From Arthrobacter sp. MYb214 (GTDB taxonomy: Bacteria; Actinomycetota; Actinomycetes; Actinomycetales; Micrococcaceae), in NCBI RefSeq assembly GCF_002979865.1, contig NZ_PCPZ01000002.1, forward strand, positions 124,001-188,000: DNA of 64,000 bases, given 5' to 3'. Below the pieces are notes generated by a model. That model was not told where the DNA came from and ran no database searches. It saw only the letters and a program-made list of their open reading frames with translations. Position numbers and translations under genes: made by a program. Positions 37,297 to 45,973 of this stretch are shown here, piece by piece. Every line of letters begins with the position of its first letter. Within the stretch, counting starts at the first letter, position 1.

Positions 37297-39153
37297 ATGA
37301 GGCTGCTGCATCGTTTTACTTCGGTTATAGGCGCCACCGCCTTGGTATTCGCCGGGCTCGTGCCCCCAGCCCACGGTGCTATCAGCCCTGCAGACTGCTT
37401 TGAGTACTTGGATGAGACCGCTAGTGTCGTCGTGGGTTTGTCCTGCAAGAACGTGGCATCGTTGCAGGAACTGCCGATGACGCGCGATATCCAGTGGATC
37501 GGCGTCGACACCCAGAAGGAGCAGGCGCTCGGTGGGCTGGAAGTCCTGGCCGCCAACCCCCAGTTGCAATCGGTGCGGATCAATAAGGCTCCACAGGAAA
37601 TCATCGCGGAACTAGCCAAGCTGCCAGTGCTGGAGTCACTGTCATTGACATTCCCCAAGGGGCAGCAGGTGCAGCTGGCTGGGCTGGGACAGTTGTCTGA
37701 CCTGAAGGAACTTGAAGTGCTCGCCACGAGTTCGACGGATTATCGCTGGGCCAAGGATCTGTCTGATCTCGAAGTACTGGATCTGGCTAGCTACACCAAG
37801 CCGCTCATCGAACTGAAGATCGGTGCCAGCACGGAAATTGAACCGGTGATCACGGTGGATGGCAGTGTGCTCAAGCCGTGGGAATACACCCGCGAACGAA
37901 TCCTGGGCCAGATCAGCCCCACCGGATTCACCGCGAACAAAGCCGGATACGCGGGTGTGGCGGCTGAACTCACCGACTTCGAGGCGGTGATCCCGGGACA
38001 GGAGAATCTGAAGTCTGTCAGCTACGCAGCCAGCTGGCACATTGGCGTGCGCGATACTGCCCAGCTCGGCCGAATTTCACTGAACAGGAACCCGTCGCTG
38101 GCGGGCCATGACGCGGCGGTCGTGGGAGATGACCTGCTGGCACCGACAACCAATTACCCATACACGGCCCTGCAGTGGACCCGCAACGGGGCACCGATTC
38201 CCGGTGCCGTGGGAGAGAGCTACCAGCTGGTGCGCGAAGACTCCAAGAAAGTCATCGCGCTGAACTATGAGACGAAAGCAGTTCGTCAAAACGGCGAAGT
38301 ATGGGTCCCCTCGGCGCAGGGGACGATGAAGTACGGAGCGCCGATTGCCGCGACAGTCGCCTCGATCGCCAAGCCGACGATCAGCGGCAGCAAGATCGTG
38401 GGACAGAAGCTCACCGCTTCCCTCGACGCCGCATACTTCCCGGAGTTCACACGCCATTATCAGTGGCTAGTCGACGGTTTCGAGATTCCGCGGGCTACCG
38501 CGAAAACCTATACCCCACCTCAGTCCTATGCCAACCGCAAGATCGCCGTGCGGGCAAATCTGCACGCGGCGGACGGAGAATCGGTATGGCTGCCGGCCAG
38601 CTCGGCAGTCAAGGTCGTCAAGGGTACGATCACGGTTGCCAAGCCAAAGGTCTCTGGAACCTCAAAAGTCGGTTCCAAACTCACCGCCAAGGCCGCCACA
38701 CCGGCTCCCTCCGCCCAGTCCACTAAGTACCAGTGGCTGCGCAGCGGCCAGAAGATCAAAGGTGCCACGGCAAAGACCTACGCGCTCAAACCCGCAGATC
38801 TGAACCAACGGATCTCAGTCTCGGTGACCTATGCCAAGGCCAACTACACTACCAAGACCGTGACCAGCACTGCGACCGGGAAGATCGCAGCCGCCAAGCT
38901 CAAGGTCCTGAAGAAGCCGGTGATCACCGGCAAGAAATCCACCGGCAAGACCTTAAAAGCCACGGTAGGCAGCTACAACACTAAAAACGTGAAGATCTCC
39001 TACCAATGGACGCGCTCCGGAAAGATCATCCCCAAGGCCACCAAGCCGAACTACAAGGTCGTCAAAGCCGATGCCCGGAAGACCTTGGGCGTGTGGGTGA
39101 CGGCCTCGAAACCCGGCTACACCACCGTGCTAACCAAGGTGAGCAAGAAGTAA
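37297..39153 (+). CDS. Secreted protein with leucine-rich-like N-terminal region and Ig-like repeats
   Basis: A 618-residue exported protein. The signal peptide is MRLLHRFTSVIGATALVFAG with a cut near AHGA. Residues ~30-190 contain loose Leu-rich repeats (LGQLSDLKELEVLATSS). From ~265 to the end come four ~80-residue repeats built on IxGxxKVGxxLTA ... YQWxRxGxxIxGATxxTY; the last three are regular and Lys-rich, the first is degenerate. Such repeats are common in actinobacterial surface proteins. No cell-wall anchor (LPxTG) or C-terminal membrane helix is present, so it is probably released or held by charge. The ATG follows TTGGGGAAACAC. Confidence 0.75.
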   Translation: MRLLHRFTSVIGATALVFAGLVPPAHGAISPADCFEYLDETASVVVGLSCKNVASLQELPMTRDIQWIGVDTQKEQALGGLEVLAANPQLQSVRINKAPQEIIAELAKLPVLESLSLTFPKGQQVQLAGLGQLSDLKELEVLATSSTDYRWAKDLSDLEVLDLASYTKPLIELKIGASTEIEPVITVDGSVLKPWEYTRERILGQISPTGFTANKAGYAGVAAELTDFEAVIPGQENLKSVSYAASWHIGVRDTAQLGRISLNRNPSLAGHDAAVVGDDLLAPTTNYPYTALQWTRNGAPIPGAVGESYQLVREDSKKVIALNYETKAVRQNGEVWVPSAQGTMKYGAPIAATVASIAKPTISGSKIVGQKLTASLDAAYFPEFTRHYQWLVDGFEIPRATAKTYTPPQSYANRKIAVRANLHAADGESVWLPASSAVKVVKGTITVAKPKVSGTSKVGSKLTAKAATPAPSAQSTKYQWLRSGQKIKGATAKTYALKPADLNQRISVSVTYAKANYTTKTVTSTATGKIAAAKLKVLKKPVITGKKSTGKTLKATVGSYNTKNVKISYQWTRSGKIIPKATKPNYKVVKADARKTLGVWVTASKPGYTTVLTKVSKK

Positions 39154-39162
39154 CTGGGCACG

Positions 39163-40197
39163 CTATACCGCAACCGCGGACAGGAACTTGCTGGCTGCCA
39201 GCGCCGCCTTCCTCCCTGCCCGGGTAGCGCCCAAAGTCGAGGCCGACGCGCCATAGCCGACGAAGAACAGCCCCGGCACCGCCACGGCAGCCACCCCGTC
39301 CTCCATCAGGATGCCGCCCTGCGCGGTGTGCAGTTTCAGATCGCGCAAATGCCGGTGGGCATGCCGGAAGCCGGTCGCCCACAGGATCGCATCGATCTTT
39401 TCGCGTGACCCGTCGGAGAAGACGACGGCGTCGGATTCCAGCCGGTCGATCTTCCCCCGCGAAACCAGCGCCCCGGAGGCGATCCCGGCACGCATCTTCT
39501 CGGTGAGCAGCAACCCGGTGGTGCCCACCACCGACTTCGGCGGCAGCCCTGCACTGGTGCGCTCGTTGACCTGGCGCTCCACTTCCTGGCCCCATTCGGC
39601 ACCGGTGGGAACGTCGCGCCAGTCCGGTGCGCTGCGCGTGGACCACAGGGTATCCACGCCGGCAGCGCGCAACTGCACGATGAACTGGGTGGCACTGGCG
39701 CCGGCCCCGACCACCAAAACGCGCTGCCCGGCGAATTGCTGCGGGGAGACGAAGCCATTTGTGTGCACCTGCGGACCGTCGAAGTGCCCGGGGTAGACCG
39801 GCCAGAACGGATTGCTCCAGGTTCCGGTGGCGTTGATGATGGTGCGCGCCCGGTAATCCGCATCGGCGTGCACCACGAAGTTTTCTCCGTCGTTTTCGAC
39901 CGAGGTCACCGGTGCGCCGTGGCGTACCGGCAACGCGAAGCACTGTTCGTATTCCGCATAGTATTCGGACACCACTTGCGAGGCCGGTCGGGTGGAATCC
40001 TGCACTTGGAGCGGGAAATCGGGCAAGGGGTGGATATGATGCGCGTCGCCCAGCGTGAGGGTATCCCAGCGGTGCTGCCAGGCCCCGCCTGGTGCAGGGT
40101 TCGCGTCGAGCACCAGGAGGTCGATGCCGCGCTTGGCCAGATGGTAGGCGGCGGCAAGCCCGGCTTGCCCTGCGCCGATCACGATTGTCGAGTACAC
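39163..40197 (-). CDS. FAD/NAD(P)-dependent oxidoreductase (flavin monooxygenase-like)
   Basis: A 344-residue flavoprotein: the FAD motif VIGAGQAGLAAAYHL is at the N-terminus, DANPAPGGAWQHRW follows, a second dinucleotide site VLVVGAGASATQF is near 155-167, ILWATGFRH lies near 260-270, and a C-terminal GLFFVGYGASASTLGATRAG. The shape is that of the group B monooxygenase/TrkA-like class; the FMO signature FxGxxxHxxx is only partly kept (YPGHFDGPQVHTN). The GTG at 40197 was chosen because it brings the FAD motif to the terminus and has AGGG upstream; a GTG at 40218 is possible. Substrate unknown. Confidence 0.8.
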   Translation of the reverse strand: MYSTIVIGAGQAGLAAAYHLAKRGIDLLVLDANPAPGGAWQHRWDTLTLGDAHHIHPLPDFPLQVQDSTRPASQVVSEYYAEYEQCFALPVRHGAPVTSVENDGENFVVHADADYRARTIINATGTWSNPFWPVYPGHFDGPQVHTNGFVSPQQFAGQRVLVVGAGASATQFIVQLRAAGVDTLWSTRSAPDWRDVPTGAEWGQEVERQVNERTSAGLPPKSVVGTTGLLLTEKMRAGIASGALVSRGKIDRLESDAVVFSDGSREKIDAILWATGFRHAHRHLRDLKLHTAQGGILMEDGVAAVAVPGLFFVGYGASASTLGATRAGRKAALAASKFLSAVAV

Positions 40198-40255
40198 GCT
40201 TAAGGTAACCCTGCGCACTTCAAAGTCATTCCCGAAGCCATTTTCGCTACACTGG

Positions 40256-40322
40256 AACGCGTGACTGGCGTTAGGTGGGTAACCACCAGGGAGCTAATCG
40301 TGCGAGCCGCGCGCCTGGGTTT
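40256..40322 (+). ncRNA. ZTP (pfl) riboswitch before folD
   Basis: The conserved elements appear in order: CGCGTGACTGGCG (40258-40270), the stem loop GTGGGTAACCAC, then CAGGGAGC, a variable 12-nt segment, and CCGCGCGCCTGGG (40307-40319), which can pair back with the first element in the pseudoknot. This is the ZMP/ZTP-sensing motif, commonly found ahead of folate and purine genes. It starts about 110 nt before the folD start and should raise expression when ZTP signals a lack of 10-formyl-THF. Confidence 0.85.
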
Positions 40323-40367
40323 GCACACCACCCGCCTTGGGAACAGGGCACCTACGGAAGGAACAGC

Positions 40368-41234
40368 GTGAGCGCACGCATTCTCGACGGCAAGGCCACC
40401 GCGGCCGCCATCAAGCAGGAACTGGCCGAACGCGTTGCCAAGCTCAAGGCTGCCGGGCACACCACCGGACTGGGCACCATCCTGGTTGGCAACGACCCGG
40501 GCTCGGCCTGGTATGTCGGTGGCAAGCACAAGGACTGCGCCGAAGTGGGCATCGAGTCGATCCGAGTGGACCTGCCCGAGGAAACCACCCAGGACGAGCT
40601 GCTGGCCAAGGTGCGCGAGCTGAACGAGAACCCGGACTGCACCGGCTACATCGTGCAGCTGCCGCTGCCCAAGCACATCGATACGGACGTGATCCTCGAA
40701 GCTATGGATCCGGCCAAGGATGCCGACGGCCTGCACCCGATGAACCTGGGCCGCCTGGTCGCCAACGTCAACCGCCCGATGGCCTCCCCGCTGCCATGCA
40801 CCCCGCTGGGCTGCGTGGAACTGCTGGCCCGCCACGATATCGACCTGAACGGCAAGCACGTGCTGGTCCTGGGCCGCGGCGTGACCATCGGCCGCCCTGT
40901 CGGCCTGCTGCTGACCCGCCGCGACGTGAACGCGACCGTCACCCTGGCCCACACCGGCACCACCAATCTTCCTGAACTACTCGCCCAGGCCGATGTCATC
41001 ATCGCCGCTGCCGGCGTGCCGCACATCATCAAGGCCGACGCCATCAAGCCCGGTGCGATCGTGCTCGACGTGGGCGTTTCCCGCGTGGATGGCAAGGTCA
41101 CCGGCGACGTGGACCCGGCTGCCGCCGAGGTCGCGTCGTGGATCTCGCCGAACCCGGGCGGCGTGGGCCCGATGACCCGCGCGATGCTGCTGAACAACGT
41201 GGTCGAGGCCGCAGAGCGCAACGCCGCCAACTAG
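40368..41234 (+). CDS. folD: Bifunctional methylene-THF dehydrogenase/methenyl-THF cyclohydrolase
   Basis: Interconverts 5,10-methylene-THF and 10-formyl-THF using NADP. The 288 residues show [18 protein letters not shown] with the catalytic Lys (~55), [11 protein letters not shown], the [12 protein letters not shown] block (~118-129), [16 protein letters not shown] (~166), and PGGVGPMT (~262). In the NADP loop the usual GRSxIVGxP reads GRGVTIGRP. The GTG start follows GGAAGGAACA. It is governed by the ZTP riboswitch. Its last 9 codons (3' end) are repeated 2 kb downstream, beyond the AAA-DUF4435 gene. Confidence 0.95.
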   Translation: MSARILDGKATAAAIKQELAERVAKLKAAGHTTGLGTILVGNDPGSAWYVGGKHKDCAEVGIESIRVDLPEETTQDELLAKVRELNENPDCTGYIVQLPLPKHIDTDVILEAMDPAKDADGLHPMNLGRLVANVNRPMASPLPCTPLGCVELLARHDIDLNGKHVLVLGRGVTIGRPVGLLLTRRDVNATVTLAHTGTTNLPELLAQADVIIAAAGVPHIIKADAIKPGAIVLDVGVSRVDGKVTGDVDPAAAEVASWISPNPGGVGPMTRAMLLNNVVEAAERNAAN

Positions 41235-41241
41235 ACGCGAA
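41208..41241 (+). repeat. Left direct repeat (attachment-like), within the folD end
   Basis: A 34-bp segment covering the last codons and stop of folD. It matches 43242-43275 with two differences, both C here and G there. Confidence 0.8.
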
Positions 41242-41252
41242 TGAACTCAAAC

Positions 41253-41290
41253 ACCAACGGCCTGCCATGATGGCAGGCCGTTGGTCTTTT
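41253..41290 (+). terminator. Terminator of folD
   Basis: A perfect 15-bp stem (ACCAACGGCCTGCCA with its complement at 41271-41285) has a TGA loop and is followed by CTTTT. It lies inside the inserted segment, just after the left repeat. Confidence 0.9.
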
Positions 41291-41500
41291 ACGTCCAGCA
41301 GCGGTATTTACTAGGAGACGTAATTCCTCTGGACGCAAATTGGTTTTAAGGCCGTTCCGAAAGCATTTAGATTTGCGTTTCCCTGATTAATGTTAGTGGT
41401 TCATCAGATTTAATAGGTGACGTCCTTTTCTGTAAGTGTGTCGTTGGCTTTTCGTTTGGCTAATAAACGAATGATGGTTGGGTATCGTAATATCGGTCTC

Positions 41501-43123
41501 ATGACTCAAATTGGCGAGGTGCCCACACCTTTGGCTCAGTGGAATATTCCAGTGTTTACGGGTGGTTTCTGCAGCGTGCAGGTGAGTGCGGGAGAGGTGT
41601 TGACGATCCTAGGGGCGAATGGCTCGGGTAAATCTGCTCTGGCTTCGTGGATGCCGAGGAATTCGCAGGCAACGGCTATCCGGAGAGTGTTAGCGCAACG
41701 AAAACTGTGGTTTACTCAGTCGGGACCTTCCATTACTCCGGCAGACCGAAGAACGCGATTTGCCCAAATCACGCATTGGGATCAGGAATTTAGTTCGCGC
41801 TATCTTGATCACAGTGATTCACAGCGCTCGGGGATTGCCTTGTTCGATATGCTAGCCAAGATCAACCAGGAGAACAGGGCACGCGTAGATCTGTATGAGG
41901 CGGGGTCGAGCACTGAAGATGTTACCCGGAGGATAGGTCCACGTGTTCTCGACACGTTCAATACAGTGCTTCAAACTTCGGGCCTGGAAATTGAAATAGG
42001 CGTGGATTCTACAGAGAATTTTTTTGCGAAGCATCTCAATTCTGACGTGACATATCCGATTCATTTGATGTCCGATGGTGAGAAGAGCGCGCTATTGCTC
42101 GCCGCTGAAATTATTACTGCCCCGTCCGGGGTGACGTTTATTATCGATGAGCCGGAGAGACATCTGCATCGAGCAATTTCCGATGAACTCATAAAAACCA
42201 TTATTGCTACACGTAATGATTGTGCTTTTGTCGTGTTGACCCATGACCTGGACCTCGCCGCGAGCCTTTCTGAACAAAGAGGGAAAGTGCTAACCGTGTT
42301 TGGTGTGCGGTGGGAAGGCGAACAAGCCATGCAGTGGGATCTGCATGAGATTGCACAGGACGACTCCTTGCCTGAAATCGCCCGACAGGCCATTCTTGGT
42401 GGGCGGAAGGAGATTCTCTTCATTGAAGGAGAAACGACGAGCCATGATCTGAGCCTTTACAAGGTGCTCTTCCCAGATTGGCTACTGGTGCCTAGCGGAG
42501 GATGCGATACGCTCATCCGGTCAGTGTCTGGCCTACGGAATAGTGCGAGTTTCCATTGGGTCAGAGCACGCGGTTTGGTTGATGGGGACTGGCGATCTGA
42601 GCAGGAAATTGAATCCTTATTTAGTCTTGGTATTCATGTTCTGCCGGTGAGCGAAATTGAGAACCTCTACTACACTTCGGAAGTGCTGCAGGCAGTAGCA
42701 GAGCAACAAGCTTCGACGTTTGGCTACGATCCTCAGGTCAAAGTTGAGGAGGCCAAGAGCGCGGCCATGAAGGCGCTAGGAAAGGACGGGACGTTAGAAA
42801 GACTGACCGGACAGCTTTCGAAATCTGTGGTCGCGAGGAAACTAGTCGAGTACATGCCAGATGTGGTTGATGAGAACGCAATCGAGATCAACTTTGACTC
42901 GCCATTTCCACAAATTCTCAGGCAGATGAAGGATCATGTTACTGCTTGTGCGTATGACGAGCTGATCAAAGCGCTCCCGATTCGTAACACCAGCATGAGA
43001 ATTGAGATTGCTAGGCACCTCGGTTTTCAGAGTATCCAGGACTATGAAACTGCGGCCCTTCATCGCATCCGCAATTCTCCGCCGTTGCAAATAGATTTGC
43101 ACATCCCCATCGAGAAGCAGTGA
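41501..43123 (+). CDS. AAA ATPase fused to a DUF4435 (TOPRIM-like) domain; PARIS/OLD-type defence candidate
   Basis: A 540-residue protein. The N-terminal ABC-like ATPase domain has GANGSGKS (38-45), SDGEKSALLLA as the signature, FIIDEPERHLH as Walker B, and LTHDLDLAAS as the switch His. From ~310 a DUF4435 domain follows: ILFIEGETTSHDLSLYKVLF with the first acidic residue, LVDGDWRSEQEIE with the DxD, and VLPVSEIENLYY. AAA and DUF4435 are the two parts of the PARIS anti-phage system (AriA and AriB), which also exists as a fusion, and the pair resembles OLD nucleases. The gene is AT-rich and alone inside the folD cassette. The start could also be 41474. Confidence 0.75.
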   Translation: MTQIGEVPTPLAQWNIPVFTGGFCSVQVSAGEVLTILGANGSGKSALASWMPRNSQATAIRRVLAQRKLWFTQSGPSITPADRRTRFAQITHWDQEFSSRYLDHSDSQRSGIALFDMLAKINQENRARVDLYEAGSSTEDVTRRIGPRVLDTFNTVLQTSGLEIEIGVDSTENFFAKHLNSDVTYPIHLMSDGEKSALLLAAEIITAPSGVTFIIDEPERHLHRAISDELIKTIIATRNDCAFVVLTHDLDLAASLSEQRGKVLTVFGVRWEGEQAMQWDLHEIAQDDSLPEIARQAILGGRKEILFIEGETTSHDLSLYKVLFPDWLLVPSGGCDTLIRSVSGLRNSASFHWVRARGLVDGDWRSEQEIESLFSLGIHVLPVSEIENLYYTSEVLQAVAEQQASTFGYDPQVKVEEAKSAAMKALGKDGTLERLTGQLSKSVVARKLVEYMPDVVDENAIEINFDSPFPQILRQMKDHVTACAYDELIKALPIRNTSMRIEIARHLGFQSIQDYETAALHRIRNSPPLQIDLHIPIEKQ

Positions 43124-43241
43124 GGTCGAGAGCCCACTGGATAAACCTTACAGAGAAATCCAGCGAGGTCCGGTCCTAAGGAAATCTTGGTGCGGTGCGG
43201 TGGGATGAGAACCCGATTACCCGATTGTGGTGTCCATTAAA

Positions 43242-43275
43242 GCCGCAGAGCGCAACGCCGCGAAGTAGACGCGAA
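43242..43275 (+). repeat. Right direct repeat (attachment-like), duplicate of the folD end
   Basis: A copy of 41208-41241. Read in the folD frame it would end AAERNAAK and stop, against AAERNAAN in folD, so it comes from a slightly different folD allele. Confidence 0.8.
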
Positions 43276-43313
43276 AAACCGGCAGTCCGCCAATGGTGGG
43301 CTGCCGGTTTTTT
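43274..43313 (+). terminator. Terminator after the right repeat
   Basis: AAAAACCGGCAG pairs with CTGCCGGTTTTTT around an inner CC/GG stem. It has an A-run before and a T-run after, so it can serve both the plus strand and the convergent transporter gene. It may be the terminator of the original folD gene. Confidence 0.85.
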
Positions 43314-43327
43314 GATCCCTGCAGATC

Positions 43328-44719
43328 CTACAGCGCGTCCTGGGGCACGGGCTGCCCCGCGGTCCGCTTGTCGAAGACCAGCGCGCCGACTTCCTGCTCG
43401 GCCTGGTTGCCGATACCCAAGTCGATGCCGCTGCGATCACGCACCATGCTGACCGCCGCCAGCGATATTGCGGTAAGCGCGAACAGGTACCAGCCGACCG
43501 CCGTGGTCCCGCCGGTGGCCTGCACCAGCGCGGTGGCGATCATCGGGGCGAACGCCCCGCCCAGTATCGCGCCGAAAGCGTAGGAAATGGAAACCCCGGA
43601 GAAGCGCACCGAGGCGGGGAACAGCTCGGAGTACAACGCGGCCTGCGGACCGTAGGAGAAGCCCAGACCGATGGCGAACAACGCGAACGCCACGTAGAGC
43701 AGCGGCAGGCTAGCGGCGTTGACCAGCCAGAATAGCGGGAAGATGCACAGCAGCTGGCTGATGAAGCCGATCTGGTAGGTGCGCTTGCGCCCGATCCTGT
43801 CGGCCACGACCCCGGAGAGCAGGGTGAAGGCGAACCACATGACTGCACCGAAGGAGACGGCCAGCAGCACCTGCGTGCGGGTGAAGCCCACAGGCCCCTC
43901 AGGGTCCGTCATATAGGCCTGCAGGAATCCGCCGGTGGTCATGTAGCCGGCGGCATTGTTGCCAGCGAAAATCAGCGCGGCAACCAGCACCAGCAGCCAG
44001 TGCTTCTTGAACAGCACCACGATCGGAACGCGGGTCTGTGCCTTCTTCTGCGCGATCTCCTCGAAGACCGGGGACTCGTCCACCGAGCGGCGGATGAAGT
44101 AGCCCACCACGATCAGCACGAAGCTGAGCAGGAACGGCACGCGCCAACCCCAGGCCATGAACTGCTCGCCGGGGGAGATCACGCCGGTCATCAGCGCCAT
44201 CATTCCCGAGGCCAGCAGCATGCCCAGCGGCACGCCGAGCTGAGGGTAGGCGCCGGCCCGGGCGCGACGGTCCTTCGGGGCGTGCTCAACGGCCATCAGC
44301 ACCGCGCCGCCCCATTCGCCACCGGCGGAGATGCCCTGGATGATGCGCAAGAGCAGCAGCAGGATCGGGGCCAGCACGCCCGCGGTCTCATAGGTGGGCA
44401 GCACGCCGATCAGCGTGGTGGAGGCGCCCATGAGGGCCAGGGTGAGCACCAGCATGGCGCGCCGGCCGATTTTGTCCCCGTAGTGCCCGGCTAAGAACGC
44501 GCCCAGCGGGCGGAAGAGGAAGGAAATGCCGACGCTGGCGAAGGAGAGCAGCAGGCCGATCTGCGCGCCGGCTGGTTCGAAGAACAGGTGGGCGAAGATC
44601 AGCCCCGCTGCGGTGGCGTAGATGAAGAAGTCGTACCACTCGATGGTGGTGCCGATGACGGTGGCGAAGGCGACGCGCCGCTGGCTGGTGCCGGGGTGCC
44701 GCTGGGTGGGTGTGCTCAT
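43328..44719 (-). CDS. MHS-family MFS transporter (copy A)
   Basis: A 463-residue metabolite:H+ symporter of the major facilitator superfamily with 12 expected helices. GTTIEWYDFFIYATAAGLIF near the N-terminus is the MHS hallmark; RPLGAFLAGHYGDKIGRRAM is the first A-like loop, GEWGGAVLM follows, and ADRIGRKRTYQIG is the second-half copy. It is last in the P450 operon, 32 nt after the reductase gene, so it probably imports the P450 substrate. The copy at 49042-50427 is closely similar over its full length. Substrate unknown; MHS members carry organic acids, betaines and aromatic acids. Confidence 0.9.
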   Translation of the reverse strand: MSTPTQRHPGTSQRRVAFATVIGTTIEWYDFFIYATAAGLIFAHLFFEPAGAQIGLLLSFASVGISFLFRPLGAFLAGHYGDKIGRRAMLVLTLALMGASTTLIGVLPTYETAGVLAPILLLLLRIIQGISAGGEWGGAVLMAVEHAPKDRRARAGAYPQLGVPLGMLLASGMMALMTGVISPGEQFMAWGWRVPFLLSFVLIVVGYFIRRSVDESPVFEEIAQKKAQTRVPIVVLFKKHWLLVLVAALIFAGNNAAGYMTTGGFLQAYMTDPEGPVGFTRTQVLLAVSFGAVMWFAFTLLSGVVADRIGRKRTYQIGFISQLLCIFPLFWLVNAASLPLLYVAFALFAIGLGFSYGPQAALYSELFPASVRFSGVSISYAFGAILGGAFAPMIATALVQATGGTTAVGWYLFALTAISLAAVSMVRDRSGIDLGIGNQAEQEVGALVFDKRTAGQPVPQDAL

Positions 44720-44751
44720 GAGCTGACCTCATTGGGATAGTAGTGGGGGTG

Positions 44752-45972
44752 CTAGGCCGCGACCGGTGCGGCGTTGGCCAGGTCCTTCAGGGATGCTCCA
44801 GCGAGCATCGCTTCGGTGATGCGCTCGCCGCGGGCCAGCAGCTTGCGTGCGGCAGCGTGGTCGGCGGGACGGTTAATGGATTCCACCGCGACCAATTGCC
44901 CGTCGCGCAGCCGTGCGATGGAGAATTTTTCGCTGCCCGGGTCGCCCAGCAGCACGCTGCTGTCGGTGGGCTCGGCCAGCCCGGCGATTTGCAGCCGGTG
45001 GCGGCCCTGGATGCTCCAGAACCAGGCAATCTCCGAGTACGCCGTGGGCTCGCCGCACAGGGTGCGGGCCAGGCTGCGCGCCTGGTCCGCGGCGTTCTGC
45101 ACCGACTCCAACCGCACCCGCGTGCCGTCGCGCCCGACATTGGCGCAGTCGCCCACCGCGTAGACGCGCTCATCGCTGGTGCGCAGCGCGGCATCCACCA
45201 GGATGCCGTTCTCGCACTCCAATCCCGATGCTTCGGCCAACTCAATGTTGGGGAGCACGCCGATGCCGTAGACCACCAGATCCGCCCGGCAGCTTTCCCC
45301 GGCGGAGGATTGCACTAGCAAATCCTCCTGCACGTCAATGGACTGCACGCCTTCGCCCAGGCGCAGCTCGATGCCGTCGCCGCGATGGGCCTGGGTGAAC
45401 CAGTTGGAGAGCTGGGCGGAAACCGAACGGTTCAGCACCCGGGGAGCGGAGTGCAGCACCGTGACATCGATCCCGCGGGCCCGGGCCGAGGCCGCGAACT
45501 CCAGACCGATGAAGCCGGCACCGGCCACGACGACCCGCTGGGCGCCGTCCAGCTGCCGGCGCAGGATTTCCGCGTCCTGCAGCGTGCGCAGCCCGATGAC
45601 CCGCGGGTCCTCGGCGCCGGGGCAGGACAGCACCCGGTTGCGTGCGCCGGTGGCGAAGACCAGCCGGTCATAGCCGCGTTGCTGCCCGTCGGACAGGGTC
45701 ACGGTGCGTGCGGCGCGGTCAACGGCGGTGGCGCGCGCACCGGTCAGCAGTTCGATGCGCTGCTGGGCGTAGAAGTCCTCCGAGCGCAGCGGCAGCACCT
45801 CGGGTTCCTGGGCGGAAGCCACGAAGTCCTTGGACAGCGGAGGGCGCTGGTAGGGCTGTTGCGCGCCCTGGTCGACCAAGGTGATGGCGCCGGCATGGCC
45901 GTGCTCGCGCAGCGTTTCGGCCAGCTGCACGCCGGCGTGGCCGGCGCCGATGATCAGGATGCTTTCGTTCAT
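44752..45972 (-). CDS. NAD(P)H-dependent ferredoxin reductase (FAD)
   Basis: A 406-residue flavoprotein that passes electrons from NAD(P)H to the adjacent ferredoxin. ILIIGAGHAGVQLAETLREH binds FAD; YQRPPLSKDF is the reductase-family block; VVVAGAGFIGLEFAASARARG binds NAD(P)H; VYAVGDCAN closes the FAD site; AWFWSIQGRHRLQIAGL is typical of putidaredoxin/rhodocoxin reductases. The start at 45972 (MNESIL) lies one base after the ferredoxin stop, so the two are coupled. It stands between ferredoxin and transporter in the P450 operon. Confidence 0.92.
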   Translation of the reverse strand: MNESILIIGAGHAGVQLAETLREHGHAGAITLVDQGAQQPYQRPPLSKDFVASAQEPEVLPLRSEDFYAQQRIELLTGARATAVDRAARTVTLSDGQQRGYDRLVFATGARNRVLSCPGAEDPRVIGLRTLQDAEILRRQLDGAQRVVVAGAGFIGLEFAASARARGIDVTVLHSAPRVLNRSVSAQLSNWFTQAHRGDGIELRLGEGVQSIDVQEDLLVQSSAGESCRADLVVYGIGVLPNIELAEASGLECENGILVDAALRTSDERVYAVGDCANVGRDGTRVRLESVQNAADQARSLARTLCGEPTAYSEIAWFWSIQGRHRLQIAGLAEPTDSSVLLGDPGSEKFSIARLRDGQLVAVESINRPADHAAARKLLARGERITEAMLAGASLKDLANAAPVAA

Positions 45973-45973
45973 T

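Larger units (their letters stand above)
41208..43275 (+). mobile_element. 2-kb single-gene cassette at the folD 3' end, bounded by 34-bp direct repeats
   Basis: The sequence GCCGCAGAGCGCAACGCCGC, then sAAs, then TAGACGCGAA occurs at 41208-41241 (the end of folD) and again at 43242-43275. The two copies differ at two positions (CAAC against GAAG). Between them lies one gene, the AAA-DUF4435 protein, plus an AT-rich leader. Each copy is followed by its own terminator. This is the pattern left when a DNA segment enters at a gene-end attachment site and rebuilds the gene end. No integrase is present, so it was moved in trans, by recombination, or is a remnant. Confidence 0.7.

Noticed and set aside
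41501-43123. Naming the gene outright as a canonical PARIS system
   Set aside because: Domain content fits a fused form, but without a profile search other AAA-DUF4435 or OLD-like families cannot be excluded.
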